Assembly (NCBI GenBank): GCA_900544715.1 | Contig: UQWL01000003.1 | Location: 62,001-126,000 of the forward strand | From: an uncultured Oscillospiraceae bacterium | GTDB lineage: Bacteria; Bacillota; Clostridia; Oscillospirales; Acutalibacteraceae | Direction: 5' to 3' | DNA length: 64,000 bases | In this document: one piece after another, positions 8,339 through 17,876 of the stretch | How positions within the stretch are numbered: the stretch's first letter is position 1 | Layout of the letters: each line of letters begins with the position of its first letter | Translations under genes and position numbers: made by a program | Notes under the pieces: model-generated | The model's input: only the letters and a program-made list of their open reading frames with translations | What the model was told of the DNA's origin: nothing | Databases searched by the model: none

Positions 8339-9004
8339 TTAAACGGTATAGCCCTGCCCGCGCTTCGTCACGATATAATCCGGCGCGCCGATTTCCGCGA
8401 GTTTTTTGCGCAGGCGGTTGATGTTGACGGTGAGCGTGTTGTCGTCAACAAATTCATTCGACTGCCAAAGTTCATTCATAATTGCATCGCGGCTGACGAT
8501 CGTATCCCGGTTGCGGATGAGCAGATGCAGGATGCGCGTTTCGTTTTTGCTCAGCTCCACCTCTTTTTCGCCGCAGCGGGCGATGCTGCGGGAGAGACTG
8601 AGGGAAACCCCGTTCCAGGTGAGTTCGGCCGGCTCCTCTGGGCTCCGGTAGGCGCGTTTGAGCACGGAGGAGATGCGGGCGAGCAGGATTTGCGTATTGT
8701 AAGGCTTGGTGATAAAGTCATCCGCGCCCAGGTTCATGCTCATCAGCTCATCCGTTTCGCTGTCGCGGCTGGTCACGATGATGATCGGCACGGCGGAGGT
8801 TTTTCGCACCTCCCGGCAGATATAGTAGCCGTCAAAAAGCGGCAGGTTGATATCGAGCAGGATGAGATCCGCCCCCTCCTGCAAAATATCCTCCACAATA
8901 TGGTCAAAGCTGCTCGGCGCACAGGTTTCATACCCATAGCGCCGCAGCAGGGCGGAGAGCTCCTCCCGAATTTTGGGGTGGTCCTCCACAATCATGATTT
9001 TCAT
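8339..9004 (-). CDS. BceR-type OmpR-family response regulator
   Basis: 221 residues with a receiver domain starting MKIMIVEDHPKI and the phosphoacceptor Asp in LILLDINLPLFDG, followed by a winged-helix DNA-binding domain whose recognition part reads DDNTLTVNINRLRKKL. The ending YIVTKRGQGY is typical of BceR/GraR regulators. It has a good AAGGA site before the ATG at 9004 and is the first gene of the module: regulator, kinase, ATPase, permease, all on the minus strand. It should bind the inverted repeat between the kinase and the ATPase gene and switch on the transporter when antimicrobial peptide flux rises. Confidence 0.93.
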   Translation of the reverse strand: MKIMIVEDHPKIREELSALLRRYGYETCAPSSFDHIVEDILQEGADLILLDINLPLFDGYYICREVRKTSAVPIIIVTSRDSETDELMSMNLGADDFITKPYNTQILLARISSVLKRAYRSPEEPAELTWNGVSLSLSRSIARCGEKEVELSKNETRILHLLIRNRDTIVSRDAIMNELWQSNEFVDDNTLTVNINRLRKKLAEIGAPDYIVTKRGQGYTV

Positions 9005-9198
9005 AGGAAATCCTTCTTTCCAGCTAAAAACTACATTTCAGCATTTCGAGACGGCGCAACAGCTGGATAAATTTGAATCCAGCTTTCGATCCGGCGAGTC
9101 ACGCAAAACAGGATTTTGTGCGGGTGCTGCCGGATGATCTGCCGCTTTTCAGCAAAAGATGCCTCCCGAATCTGTATGCCTGCCGCACCTTTCCGGTT

Positions 9199-11394
9199 TT
9201 ATTTGTTTTCCTCCTGCTGCGCTTTCCATTTGGCGAGTTGGTTTGCGAGCGCGGAATTGCCACGTGGGGCCTGCTCCTTTTTTTGCTGCTCCAGATATTT
9301 GCGCACGTCGCTCTTATTTGCCCCCGCCGCTTTTTTGCGTTTTTCAAAATCACTAAGCCGTTCACGATAGCCGCAGATGCAGGTGAACATTTTTTGCTCC
9401 CCCTCGCCGCGCAGCTCCAGCTTTTTGTGGCAATTGGGGCAGCGGGCGTTCGTTTGAACGGAGAGGCTCCTGCGGTAGCCGCATTCCCGATCCGGGCAAA
9501 CCAGCATCCGGCCCCGCTTGCCGTTGACGTCGAGCAGGAACTTGCCGCAGTCCGGGCATTTTTCACGGGTGATGTTATCGTGGACGTAGGCCGCGTCGCT
9601 TGCGATCACCTGGCTGACGAGGCTGGAGGCGTATTTTCGCATCTCCGCGAGGAAGGCGGGCAGGCTTTCCTGCCCCTTGCTGATGCGCTGAAGCCGCTGC
9701 TCCCACTGGGCGGTGAGCGCCGCGCTTTTCAGATCGGGCGGGACGAGCCCGATGAGCTGCCGCCCCTTGGAGGTGGGGCGGATTTCCTTGCCCTGCCGCT
9801 CGATGCAGAAGGAGTCGAACAGCTTCTCGATGATGTCCGCCCGTGTGGCGGGCGTGCCGAGGCCGCTCGTCTCCTCCAGCGCACGGCGCAGCTTTTGGTC
9901 TTGCACTTGACCGCCCGGGTGCTCCATGGCCGTTAGAAGCGTTGCCTCCGTGTAGCGCGCGGGGGGCTTGGTCTGGCCGGGGGAGAGACAGACCTGCCTG
10001 ACGGCAAGCTTCGCGCCCTGGGTAAGAACGGGGAAGGACTGACTTTCCGTCTCCTCTTCCGCTTCCGGTTCCTCCAGGGCTGCTTGCGCACCGTAAACAG
10101 TTTTCCAGCCAGGATTTGTGACGGTCTTCCCCTTAGCATAAAACGTGTGCTTTCCGATGGTGAGTGCCAGATCCACTTCCTCATAGCCGCAGGGAGAGGA
10201 GAGCACCGCAAGGAAGCGCCGCACGACGAGATCGTAGATATTGCGTTCCTCCGGAGAGAGGGCGGAGAGATCGGCCGGTTCCTCTGTGGGGATGATGGCG
10301 TGGTGGTCGGTTACCTTCTGGTTATTGACGATATACCGCGTGGGGATCGGCTTTGCGCGCAGGATGGCGCGGGCATAGGGCGTATAGGGGCCGGTCATGA
10401 TGCCGCGCAGCCGCTCCGGCAGGGTGGGCACGACGTCGTCGGAAAGATAACGCGAATCCGTGCGGGGGTAGGTTAAGAGCTTGTGAGTTTCATAGAGCCG
10501 CTGCATGATGGAGAGCGTCTGCTTAGCGGAATAGGCGTATTTTTTGTTGGCGTCCCGCTGGAGCTCCGTCAGGTCATAGGCGGCGGGCGGCGGCAACTTT
10601 TTTAATTCCCTGTGCAGGCGGGAAACAACCGCGGCTTGCCCAGTGCAGGAGGAAACGATGCGATCCGCCTGCGCGCGGTCGAAAAAGCGGGATTGGCCAT
10701 TTTCATCCCGGTAGAGGGCGCGAAAGCCGTCGAACTGCGCCTGCACGCAGAAATATTCCCTTGGGCGGAAGGCGCGGATTTCCTCCTCACGCTGCACAAT
10801 CAGCGCGAGCGTAGGCGTTTGCACACGCCCGGCGGAGAGCTGTGCGTTGTGCTTGCAGGTGAGCGCGCGGGTCACGTTCAGGCCAACCAGCCAATCCGCC
10901 TCCGCGCGGCCTTGGGCGGCGCGGTAGAGATTGTCATACTCTGCGGAGGGCTTTAAATGCGCAAAGCCCTCCCGGATCGCCTTATCCGTCTGGGAGGAGA
11001 TCCAGAGCCGCTTCGTTTTACCCTTCCAGCCAGCCTTCTGCATGATCCAGCGGGCGACGAGTTCCCCCTCACGGCCGGCGTCTGTCGCGATGATGAGCGT
11101 ATCGACATCCTGCCGGTGCAGGAGGTGAGACACCGCGTGAAATTGCTTTGCGGTCTGCTTGATGACCACGAGTTGCATCTTTTCCGGCAGCATGGGGAGA
11201 TCCTCCAGCCGCCAGGATTGATATTGCTTGCCGTAGGCCTCCGGGTCCGCCAGAGTGACCAGATGGCCGAGCGCCCAGGTCACGATATATTGGCCGCCCA
11301 GGAGGCAGCCGTCGCCCTTCTGCTTGCAGCCGAGCACACGGGCGAGCTCCCGCGCGACGCTGGGCTTTTCGGCGAGCACCAATGTTTTTCCCAT
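9199..11394 (-). CDS. topB: DNA topoisomerase III
   Basis: 731 residues, type IA topoisomerase. The Toprim domain begins GKTLVLAEKPSVARELARVL. The active-site tyrosine lies in LLTYPRTDSRYL, and the gate region contains LSAGRVQTPTLALI. After the core, the C terminus carries zinc-ribbon modules with CPDCGKF, CPDRECGY, CPNCHKK and a final CICGY, as in Gram-positive TopB proteins. I chose the ATG at 11394, with AAAGGA seven bases upstream and the family's usual start, over upstream in-frame codons. It would decatenate or relax single-stranded-containing DNA. TopB proteins also travel on mobile elements, but nothing here suggests that: base composition and neighbours look chromosomal. Confidence 0.95.
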   Translation of the reverse strand: MGKTLVLAEKPSVARELARVLGCKQKGDGCLLGGQYIVTWALGHLVTLADPEAYGKQYQSWRLEDLPMLPEKMQLVVIKQTAKQFHAVSHLLHRQDVDTLIIATDAGREGELVARWIMQKAGWKGKTKRLWISSQTDKAIREGFAHLKPSAEYDNLYRAAQGRAEADWLVGLNVTRALTCKHNAQLSAGRVQTPTLALIVQREEEIRAFRPREYFCVQAQFDGFRALYRDENGQSRFFDRAQADRIVSSCTGQAAVVSRLHRELKKLPPPAAYDLTELQRDANKKYAYSAKQTLSIMQRLYETHKLLTYPRTDSRYLSDDVVPTLPERLRGIMTGPYTPYARAILRAKPIPTRYIVNNQKVTDHHAIIPTEEPADLSALSPEERNIYDLVVRRFLAVLSSPCGYEEVDLALTIGKHTFYAKGKTVTNPGWKTVYGAQAALEEPEAEEETESQSFPVLTQGAKLAVRQVCLSPGQTKPPARYTEATLLTAMEHPGGQVQDQKLRRALEETSGLGTPATRADIIEKLFDSFCIERQGKEIRPTSKGRQLIGLVPPDLKSAALTAQWEQRLQRISKGQESLPAFLAEMRKYASSLVSQVIASDAAYVHDNITREKCPDCGKFLLDVNGKRGRMLVCPDRECGYRRSLSVQTNARCPNCHKKLELRGEGEQKMFTCICGYRERLSDFEKRKKAAGANKSDVRKYLEQQKKEQAPRGNSALANQLAKWKAQQEENK

Positions 11395-11410
11395 AAGAGA
11401 ATCCTTTCCG

Positions 11411-12787
11411 TCATCCCAGCCAGGGAAGCTCCAGAAGCGTGAAGAGGATGACATCCAATGTAAAGTTTACGCCCGCATACACATAAGCGCCCATGCGCAG
11501 CCGCCGGACGGCCTTTGTCTGCGGGAGCGTGCAATAGGTGAGGCCTATTGCGGCAAGCAGCAAAATATCTGTATAGAAGAAAACGCGTTGCCCGGAGGAA
11601 TAGATGGTTGGCGAAAAACTGATGGTCATCGCGCTGGCATAGGCGGCCAGAATACACAATAACACGCCCGCATGGGTAGCATCCCGCCGCTTGAACCACA
11701 AAAACAGGCTGAGCGCAAGATCCGCGAGCAGGCACAGAAAGCCGAGCGCAAGCGCCAGGCAGGCGGCCCGGTCGAAAGCACGCCCGGTGAAGGCCGCGTT
11801 GAGCCACTGAAAACCGCCGCGTGTTGCGGCTAGCAGGAGGTTGAAGGGCACGCAGAGGAAGAACTGAATGCCATTCAGCGCAGCAAGCAAAATTTTGAGC
11901 CATTTTTTCGGGGCAAGCTGGAGGGTGGCGATGCTCAAAAAGGCGAGCAGCAGAATCGCGATCAACTGGATATAGAAAAATTGGTGTGCCAAGAGGTTCA
12001 CCAATCCGCCGCACAGCTTTTGTAAGAGCGAAAGCTGTGGAAAATTCGGATAGGCAGCCGCCGCCTCATCTGCCGTGCGGGCACTGCCGCCGGGTGAGAG
12101 GAGCACCCATGCCGTTTCCGCAGCAAGAATCAAAAGCTGTAAAAGAAAGATGGGCCGGAAATGCTTCTCCCGCAACCACAATGCGGCAAGCAGGAGGAGG
12201 AAAAAGGTGAGCGTCAGCGCACAGGATTGCTCTTGGGAGGCGGCGAGCACCGCCGCGAGGCACCAGAGCGGTAAACAGCGCCAGCGCACCTTTTGGCCGA
12301 ACAGCAGCGCAACCAGCGGGGAAAGCGTGTAAAGCATTGCCGCTGCTGGCCATACATAGAAAAACGTGGCGGAAAACCAAAAGGCAGGCGAATTCAGGGA
12401 TAAAAAGAAAATCATCCACAGGGATGCGCTGCCAAACAAAATTCGTTCACGCGCCGGGAGCGGGCCTGCCGCCCATGTAAACAACCGGCACAGGAAATAG
12501 GCGATATAGAATAGCAGGCCAAAATTGACAAGCTTCCAGCAAACCAGCGGCGCGCGCAGGAAGAGCATGAGAAGCGCTTCCCCCACCGTGCGACCGGACC
12601 ATGTGAGATATCGCTGCGACAGAAATCCATAGAGGGAGAAATCCGGGCTGAGCATGATCCCGGTGAAATTGCCGTCGTCTGTTTTGAAAAACAGACGGGT
12701 GCAAAAAAGGCAAAAGGCCAGTAATATTACGCCATATACCGCCAGGGGGAACCAGGGCGAAGAGAAGCGCCACTTTTTTCTGTTCAT
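11411..12787 (-). CDS. Multi-spanning membrane protein, DUF6056-like
   Basis: About 458 residues with ten or more hydrophobic helices. After the first helix comes FKTDDGNFTG, an acidic motif at the place where GT-C-type glycosyltransferases and DUF6056 proteins carry their catalytic DD/DE, then a segment with YLTWSGRTVGE. This pattern fits the DUF6056 family, often found with surface polysaccharide genes, though I cannot verify it without a profile search. The ATG at 12787 has GGAGG at a good distance and overlaps the stop of the preceding gene by four bases, so the two are translationally coupled. A role as a glycosyltransferase of the outer surface is possible but unproven. Confidence 0.75.
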   Translation of the reverse strand: MNRKKWRFSSPWFPLAVYGVILLAFCLFCTRLFFKTDDGNFTGIMLSPDFSLYGFLSQRYLTWSGRTVGEALLMLFLRAPLVCWKLVNFGLLFYIAYFLCRLFTWAAGPLPARERILFGSASLWMIFFLSLNSPAFWFSATFFYVWPAAAMLYTLSPLVALLFGQKVRWRCLPLWCLAAVLAASQEQSCALTLTFFLLLLAALWLREKHFRPIFLLQLLILAAETAWVLLSPGGSARTADEAAAAYPNFPQLSLLQKLCGGLVNLLAHQFFYIQLIAILLLAFLSIATLQLAPKKWLKILLAALNGIQFFLCVPFNLLLAATRGGFQWLNAAFTGRAFDRAACLALALGFLCLLADLALSLFLWFKRRDATHAGVLLCILAAYASAMTISFSPTIYSSGQRVFFYTDILLLAAIGLTYCTLPQTKAVRRLRMGAYVYAGVNFTLDVILFTLLELPWLG

Positions 12788-13638
12788 TCTGCCGCCTCCC
12801 CGAGCTGATAGGGGCTCGCCTGGGTGCCGCTGCCGCACGCCTTCACACTTTGCGTTTTGAGCAGGGCGGCAGGGCATACGCCGGTGTGGCCGTCGTAAGC
12901 CGGGTCTTTATAAAAGCTGCCGTTGGTGGTTACTGCCGCCACGCCTGTGCGGGTGGAATTGGCCGGGGTAGAGGTCCAATACCACTCCGGGCTCATGGGG
13001 AGATTCAGGTAGGGCGACCGGTCGCTTACGCTCGCGGTGTGGGTCAACCGTTTCGCCCGTTTTGCTGCGGGAACCCACCCGCTGATTTCCTTTTGACTGA
13101 GCAGAAAAACCAGATCTCCTTTGCGCTCTGCCAAAAGCGAGCGCTCCTGCGCGGTAAACCCAGCCAGAAAGCCGGGCTCGTCCGCATAGGGGTTCAGCCC
13201 ATCCAAGACATTCTGTGCGGCAGGCGGGCAGTGCGACCAGGGCACCTCCTGCTCCGCACAGTTGAGCCATTGCCGCAGGGAACTATCCGCCCAGCGGTTT
13301 GAGCCTTGGGCGGTATAGTCCGCTCCCCCGTGAAAGGCCGCATCCTCCCCGGCTGCGTCGAAGGCCTTGAAGCATAAGATCCGGCTGCTCCAAAGAAGAG
13401 GCTTGCCCTCCTGGATGCGCAGCACCTGCCAGAGGATTGGTTCGCCCTGATAGGCGCCGAATAACACATAGTCGTTTGCTTGCAGCGTGACGGCCCGAGA
13501 CTGCGCCGCTGCATTGCGCACGGCGGGCGCGGGGGCGATCAGCGGCTGGATAACAGCTTTTGCAGCTTTGCCGCCAAACAGCAGGAAAAGCGCGAGGAGA
13601 AGCCCCAGCGCAATGCATAATATTTGTTTCTTTCGCAT
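12784..13638 (-). CDS. Exported DUF6273-like protein
   Basis: 284 residues. An N-terminal hydrophobic segment (QILCIALGLLLALFLLFGG) looks like a signal anchor, so most of the protein is outside the membrane. The body contains YVLFGAYQGEPILWQVLRI, a later SNRWADSSLRQWLN, and a C-terminal WYWTSTPA followed by a GVCPAALL segment. These are recognisable features of the DUF6273 domain, which resembles a compact formylglycine/C-type-lectin-like fold and is common in surface proteins of gut Clostridia. The start has GAGGG four bases upstream. It overlaps the following membrane-protein gene (ATGA), suggesting that they act together at the cell surface. The activity is unknown. Confidence 0.75.
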   Translation of the reverse strand: MRKKQILCIALGLLLALFLLFGGKAAKAVIQPLIAPAPAVRNAAAQSRAVTLQANDYVLFGAYQGEPILWQVLRIQEGKPLLWSSRILCFKAFDAAGEDAAFHGGADYTAQGSNRWADSSLRQWLNCAEQEVPWSHCPPAAQNVLDGLNPYADEPGFLAGFTAQERSLLAERKGDLVFLLSQKEISGWVPAAKRAKRLTHTASVSDRSPYLNLPMSPEWYWTSTPANSTRTGVAAVTTNGSFYKDPAYDGHTGVCPAALLKTQSVKACGSGTQASPYQLGEAAE

Positions 13639-13670
13639 TTTGCCCTCTTTTCTCTCTCAAAGCAGCCAGG

Positions 13671-14168
13671 TTAGATATCCTCTTCGCGGAAGTTGAGCGT
13701 CAACTCCTCATGCAGGCCAGTGAGCTTCGTATAGGCGACGCCCGCGGCCTCAAACATTCGCTTGGAGGCGCGCACGGCGACGGAATCCGCATATTTATCG
13801 GAGATATAGATCACTTCTTTGATGCCGCACTGGATGATGGCCTTTGCGCACTCGTTGCAGGGGAAAAGCGCCACATAGATTTTGCAGCCGTCGAGCGGAC
13901 GGCCGGCGTTGTTGAGAATCGCGTTCAATTCCGCATGGCATACATAGGGGTATTTTGTGTTGAAATCGTCTCCCTCGCGCTCCCAGGGGAATAGATCGTC
14001 GTCGCAGCCGAGCGGGAGCCCGTTGTAACCGACGGACATGATCTTGTTCTGCGCGTTGACGATGCACGCCCCTACCTGCGTGGAAGGGTCTTTGCTGCGC
14101 ATGGCGGAGAGCAGGGCGATCCCCATAAAGTATTCATCCCAGGAAATATAGTCGCTGCGTTTCGGCAT
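13671..14168 (-). CDS. dCMP deaminase (ComEB-like)
   Basis: 165 residues of the zinc-dependent cytidine/deoxycytidylate deaminase family. The first zinc ligand and proton-shuttling Glu lie in CHAELNAI, and the second zinc motif is PCNECAKAII. The N-terminal part (WDEYFMGIALLSAMRSKDP) and STQVGACIVN are typical of dCMP deaminase. It converts dCMP to dUMP, feeding thymidylate synthesis. The ATG at 14168 gives the family's usual length; AAAGGA lies upstream. It stands alone on the minus strand, divergent from the CNNM gene. A dCTP deaminase (dcd) at 57.6 kb gives the organism a second route to dUMP. Confidence 0.93.
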   Translation of the reverse strand: MPKRSDYISWDEYFMGIALLSAMRSKDPSTQVGACIVNAQNKIMSVGYNGLPLGCDDDLFPWEREGDDFNTKYPYVCHAELNAILNNAGRPLDGCKIYVALFPCNECAKAIIQCGIKEVIYISDKYADSVAVRASKRMFEAAGVAYTKLTGLHEELTLNFREEDI

Positions 14169-14341
14169 TGCCGTCACGTCCTTTCTAAAATAACCGGTAA
14201 GCCTTTGTGTGTATCGTATCATAGTTTCTTTTCTGAATCAACCGCAAGTGCCGGTGCAATTGCCGCTGCAATGCGGCTTCAGGCGGCAGGGCCGGAGCAA
14301 AAAAAGGGGGCTTGGCCCGAAATAGGGCGATCGGACACAGG

Positions 14342-14370
14342 TTGAACATTCCTTTTGCTGGATTTGTAAT
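14342..14370 (+). promoter_or_regulatory. Sigma-A-type promoter of the CNNM-family gene
   Basis: TTGAAC and TGTAAT separated by 17 bases, about 75 bases before the start codon. The rest of the 14169-14445 gap shows no further gene. Confidence 0.55.
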
Positions 14371-14445
14371 AAAATCCTTGAAATAGAGAAGAGAATCAGA
14401 TAAAATAAATCCCATTAGAAATGGATATTGGAGTGATGGTCCTCA

Positions 14446-15708
14446 ATGGACAGTAGCAGTATCATCTTGCTGGTTGTTCTGTTATGCTTGATTGTAATGT
14501 CCGGCTTCTTTTCCTCCACTGAAACGGCGTTTTCCTGCATCAATAAAATCCGCCTGAAGAACAGAGAGGCGGCGGGCAGTAAACGCGCGGGGCTGGTGTT
14601 GCGCATGGCAGAGGATTACGATAGGCTTCTTTCGACCATCTTGATCGGCAACAATATTGTGAACCTATCCGCTGCTTCGATTGCAACAGTGCTTTTCACC
14701 CGGTGGATGGGGGAGAGGGGCGTGCCGGTATCCACCATTGTGCTGACGGTGGTGGTTCTCATTTTCGGCGAGATTTCCCCAAAAAGCCTGGCAAAGGAGA
14801 GGCCGGAGCGAATAGCAATGGCATTCGCCCCGCTGCTGCGCTTTTTCATTATGCTCCTCAAGCCGGTCAATTTCCTCTTTGCCCAATGGAAAAAGCTGCT
14901 GCTGCGCCTGTTTCATGGCGGTGACGATCCGGGTATCACGGAGGAAGAGCTGATGACCCTCGTCGGCGAGGCGGAGAATGATGGCGGCATTGATGCGCAT
15001 GAGGGCAGACTAATCCGCTCCGCGATCGAATTCCACGATCTTAACGCGGAGGATATTCTCACGCCCCGCGTGGATATCGTGGCGGTCGAGGATACGGATA
15101 GCCCGGAGGAGATTGCGGCTATCTTTAAAGGAAATCATTTTTCCAGACTACCGGTCTATCATGATAATTTGGACGATATCCGCGGCGTAATCCACGAAAA
15201 GGATTTCTATTCCTATTGCTGGGACGAGGGGCGGCCGGTGGCCGAGATGATGCAGGAAGTGATCTGGGTGCCGGAAAATATGCCGATTTCCCGTCTACTC
15301 AATCAGATGCAGCATGCGGCCACTCATATGGCTGTGGTGGTGGATGAATTCGGCGGCACAGCAGGCATTGTAACGCTGGAGGATGTGCTGGAGGAACTGG
15401 TGGGCGAAATCTGGGATGAGCACGATGAGGTGAATGAGGAGTTCCGCCTCAATCCGGATGGAAGCTATACGATCGATTGCAGCGCAAATCTGGAGGATAT
15501 GTTTGATTTGTTTTCCATTGACGAAGAACGTGATTATGTCAGCGTCAGCGGTTGGGTGATGGAAGAGCTGGGGCGGATTCCGGTGGAAGGCGACCGTTTT
15601 ACGGATGGCCGCCTCCATGTGACAGTAACGAAAACGGACGGCCGGCGCGTGATGGAGATCCGCGTTGTGCAAGAATTGTCCCAGAGAGAGGATAATAGGC
15701 AGGAATAA
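14446..15708 (+). CDS. CNNM/CorC-family hemolysin-like membrane protein
   Basis: 420 residues in the standard order: a CNNM (DUF21) membrane domain of about 190 residues starting with helix IILLVVLLCLIVMSGFFSST, then a CBS-domain pair (from about residue 205, with EDILTPRVDIVAVE and MAVVVDEFGGTAGIVTLEDV), then a C-terminal CorC/HlyC transporter-associated domain ending near residue 410. Proteins of this family are tied to magnesium or cobalt efflux and to salt or oxidative tolerance. SGFFSSTETAFS is the conserved ion-site region of the first helix. The gene is monocistronic: the gap before glnA contains a separate strong promoter. Confidence 0.93.
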   Translation: MDSSSIILLVVLLCLIVMSGFFSSTETAFSCINKIRLKNREAAGSKRAGLVLRMAEDYDRLLSTILIGNNIVNLSAASIATVLFTRWMGERGVPVSTIVLTVVVLIFGEISPKSLAKERPERIAMAFAPLLRFFIMLLKPVNFLFAQWKKLLLRLFHGGDDPGITEEELMTLVGEAENDGGIDAHEGRLIRSAIEFHDLNAEDILTPRVDIVAVEDTDSPEEIAAIFKGNHFSRLPVYHDNLDDIRGVIHEKDFYSYCWDEGRPVAEMMQEVIWVPENMPISRLLNQMQHAATHMAVVVDEFGGTAGIVTLEDVLEELVGEIWDEHDEVNEEFRLNPDGSYTIDCSANLEDMFDLFSIDEERDYVSVSGWVMEELGRIPVEGDRFTDGRLHVTVTKTDGRRVMEIRVVQELSQREDNRQE

Positions 15709-15813
15709 GGGCTTGCGGTATGGTGAGATGCACAAATGACGCTGCTGGAGGGCAAGGGGAATTTGTTGCCTCCGCTGAAAAACCGGCAAACATTAAAAAT
15801 TGCTATTTTTTAA

Positions 15814-15842
15814 TTGACAGGCCGCCGTGCGGCGCATATAAT
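15814..15842 (+). promoter_or_regulatory. Consensus promoter of glnA
   Basis: TTGACA, 17 bases, TATAAT: a perfect match to the housekeeping consensus. Transcription should start near 15848-15850, five bases or so before the hairpin described next. No GlnR box (TGTNA-N7-TNACA) is seen around it. Confidence 0.9.
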
Positions 15843-15852
15843 AAATAGCATT

Positions 15853-15900
15853 AGAGCAAAGGCGCTCCGGATGGAATGCTTTTGCTCTTTTTATTTTTTT
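15853..15900 (+). terminator. Attenuator-like hairpin at the 5' end of the glnA transcript
   Basis: AGAGCAAA pairs with TTTGCTCT; between them GCGCTCC and GGAATGC pair around a GGAT loop with one mismatch, giving a continuous stem of about 16 bp. It is followed by a TTTTTATTTTTTT tract and then, 18 bases later, the glnA start. By shape it is an intrinsic terminator placed inside the leader after the promoter. It could also end readthrough from the CNNM gene, but its place after the promoter argues for control of glnA. Confidence 0.7.
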
Positions 15901-15917
15901 AGAAAAGGGGCATTGTC

Positions 15918-17249
15918 ATGGGAAAGTATATGAAAGAAGACATCCTCCGCATTGCACAGGAAGAAAATGTGAAATTTGTCCGCCTTCAGTTTACGGATAT
16001 TCTCGGTCAACTGAAAAATGTGGCGATTACGGTAAGCCAATTGGAGAAGGCGCTCAATAACGAATGCATGTTTGACGGCTCTTCCATCGAAGGCTTTGTC
16101 CGCATCGAGGAGTCTGATATGTATCTTCGCCCGGATTACGATTCCTTCGTGATTTTCCCATGGCGCCCGCAGTTTGGCAAAGTGGCCCGCCTGATTTGTG
16201 ATGTTTACCGCACGGACGGGATGCCGTTTGAGGGAGATCCGCGCTATATCCTGAAACGGGCGGTCAAAAAGGCCGCCGATATGGGCTATTCCTTCAATGT
16301 TGGCCCGGAATGCGAATTCTTCCTCTTCCATGTGGATGAGGACGGCAAGCCCACCACCAAAACCAATGACGAGGGCGGGTATTTTGACCTTGGCCCGGTA
16401 GACCTCGGCGAAAACTGCCGCCGCGATATCTGCCTGGCGCTCGAAGAGATGGGCTTTGAAATTGAGGCCTCCCACCATGAGGTCGCAGAGGGGCAGCATG
16501 AGATTGATTTTAAATATGATGAGGTTCTGCCCACGGCGGATAACGTGATGACGTTTAAATATGTGGTGAAAACCTATGCGCAGCAGCACGGCCTGCATGC
16601 CACATTCATGCCCAAGCCGATTTTTGGGATCAATGGATCTGGTATGCATACCAATATGTCACTGTTTAAAGATGGCAAAAACGCATTTTATGATGAAAGC
16701 GACATCAACAACCTCAGTGCCACCGCCTATCAGTTTATCGCGGGCATCATGGCGCATATCAAGAGCATGACCGCCATCACCAATCCGCTGGTCAATTCCT
16801 ATAAGCGGCTGGTGCCCGGATATGAGGCGCCGGTTTATATCGCCTGGTCTGCCAAAAATCGCAGCCCATTGATTCGTGTGCCGTCGGCGCGCGGCGCGGG
16901 CACGCGTGTGGAGCTGCGCAGCGCAGACCCGGCCTGCAATCCGTATCTGGAAATGGCACTCTGCCTGATGGCGGGCCTCGACGGCATTGAAAAGGGCATG
17001 ACCCCGCCGCCGTCGACAGATTCCAATATTTATCGCATGACGGAGGAAGAACGCAAGGCCGCTGGAATCGAAATGCTGCCGGGCAGCTTGGAAGAGGCGG
17101 TCGCGGCGTTTGAAGGCGATCCCTTTATTATGGAAGCTTTGGGCGAGCATGTTTACACCAAATACCTGGAGGCCAAAAAGGCCGAATGGGAGGATTACCG
17201 CACCAAGGTCTCCCAATGGGAACTGGAAAACTACCTGATTAAATATTAA
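15918..17249 (+). CDS. glnA: Glutamine synthetase type I
   Basis: 443 residues, the usual length of GSI-alpha enzymes of Bacillota. The beta-grasp domain contains FTDILGQLKN and the catalytic domain FDGSSIEGF. Active-site segments include NVGPECEFFLF, HEVAEGQHEIDF, GINGSGMHTNMSL and the C-terminal NRSPLIRVPSARG, which supplies substrate-binding arginines. There is no adenylylation-loop tyrosine motif of the beta type. It joins ammonia to glutamate using ATP. The leader contains an attenuator-like hairpin directly after a consensus promoter, so expression is probably set by transcription termination. A strong terminator follows at 17317. No glnR-type regulator is in the window. Confidence 0.97.
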   Translation: MGKYMKEDILRIAQEENVKFVRLQFTDILGQLKNVAITVSQLEKALNNECMFDGSSIEGFVRIEESDMYLRPDYDSFVIFPWRPQFGKVARLICDVYRTDGMPFEGDPRYILKRAVKKAADMGYSFNVGPECEFFLFHVDEDGKPTTKTNDEGGYFDLGPVDLGENCRRDICLALEEMGFEIEASHHEVAEGQHEIDFKYDEVLPTADNVMTFKYVVKTYAQQHGLHATFMPKPIFGINGSGMHTNMSLFKDGKNAFYDESDINNLSATAYQFIAGIMAHIKSMTAITNPLVNSYKRLVPGYEAPVYIAWSAKNRSPLIRVPSARGAGTRVELRSADPACNPYLEMALCLMAGLDGIEKGMTPPPSTDSNIYRMTEEERKAAGIEMLPGSLEEAVAAFEGDPFIMEALGEHVYTKYLEAKKAEWEDYRTKVSQWELENYLIKY

Positions 17250-17316
17250 TCCTTTTTGGCATGCCGGCGGTGCAATCATGTATCAGGCAAATGAAAAATG
17301 TTTTTTTGCATGATGG

Positions 17317-17351
17317 CAGGGATAGCTGTGAAAACAGCTATCCCTGTTTTT
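17317..17351 (+). terminator. Strong intrinsic terminator after glnA
   Basis: A perfect 13-bp stem (CAGGGATAGCTGT with its complement) is closed by a GAAA tetraloop and followed by TTTTT. Downstream, 17352-17790 is a fairly AT-rich stretch in which I see no gene or RNA with confidence. Confidence 0.92.
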
Positions 17352-17791
17352 GATGGGAATGGGGCGCTTTTCAGGCGACAGGAAAAGCCGTGCTGGAACC
17401 GATGAGACTTATCACCTGCGAAAGCCCTGATTGATTGCCTTTCGAAATGAATTAAGTGATGAACCCTCCTGCAAAACCAAAGGAAATTCATGCAGGCACA
17501 AGGCCGGAAAACCGGCCCGATGAGGCCGCTTTCTAATCGGATAACAAATTGGTAAAAGCAAAAAGATTCCGAGAAATATTCGCTTGCAGTCTGGATGGCT
17601 TTTTCGTAAAATTAAAAAAGCGATAATTTGTATGGATTTTGAAGCCTTTCAACCTAAAAAATTCATTTATGCCGATTTTGAGAAAGGAAGGAATCGCTAA
17701 AAAATTGCAAAAAGACAAAAACAAAGATTTGTTTCGTCATTCCGCACAGAATTTAACGGATTTATTTGACTGTCAGAATGACGAAAGTGCG

Positions 17792-17820
17792 TTGACATGT
17801 TCATTGAATTTTGGTAAAAT
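17792..17820 (+). promoter_or_regulatory. Promoter of the SCP2/aminotransferase/transketolase operon
   Basis: TTGACA, 17 bases, TAAAAT. The leader is about 125 bases long and contains a hairpin and a palindromic operator candidate before the first start codon. Confidence 0.8.
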
Positions 17821-17876
17821 AACAAACAAGTATACAGAGACGATAGCGCCTGTACTGTTCTTTATCGGCTTCAATT

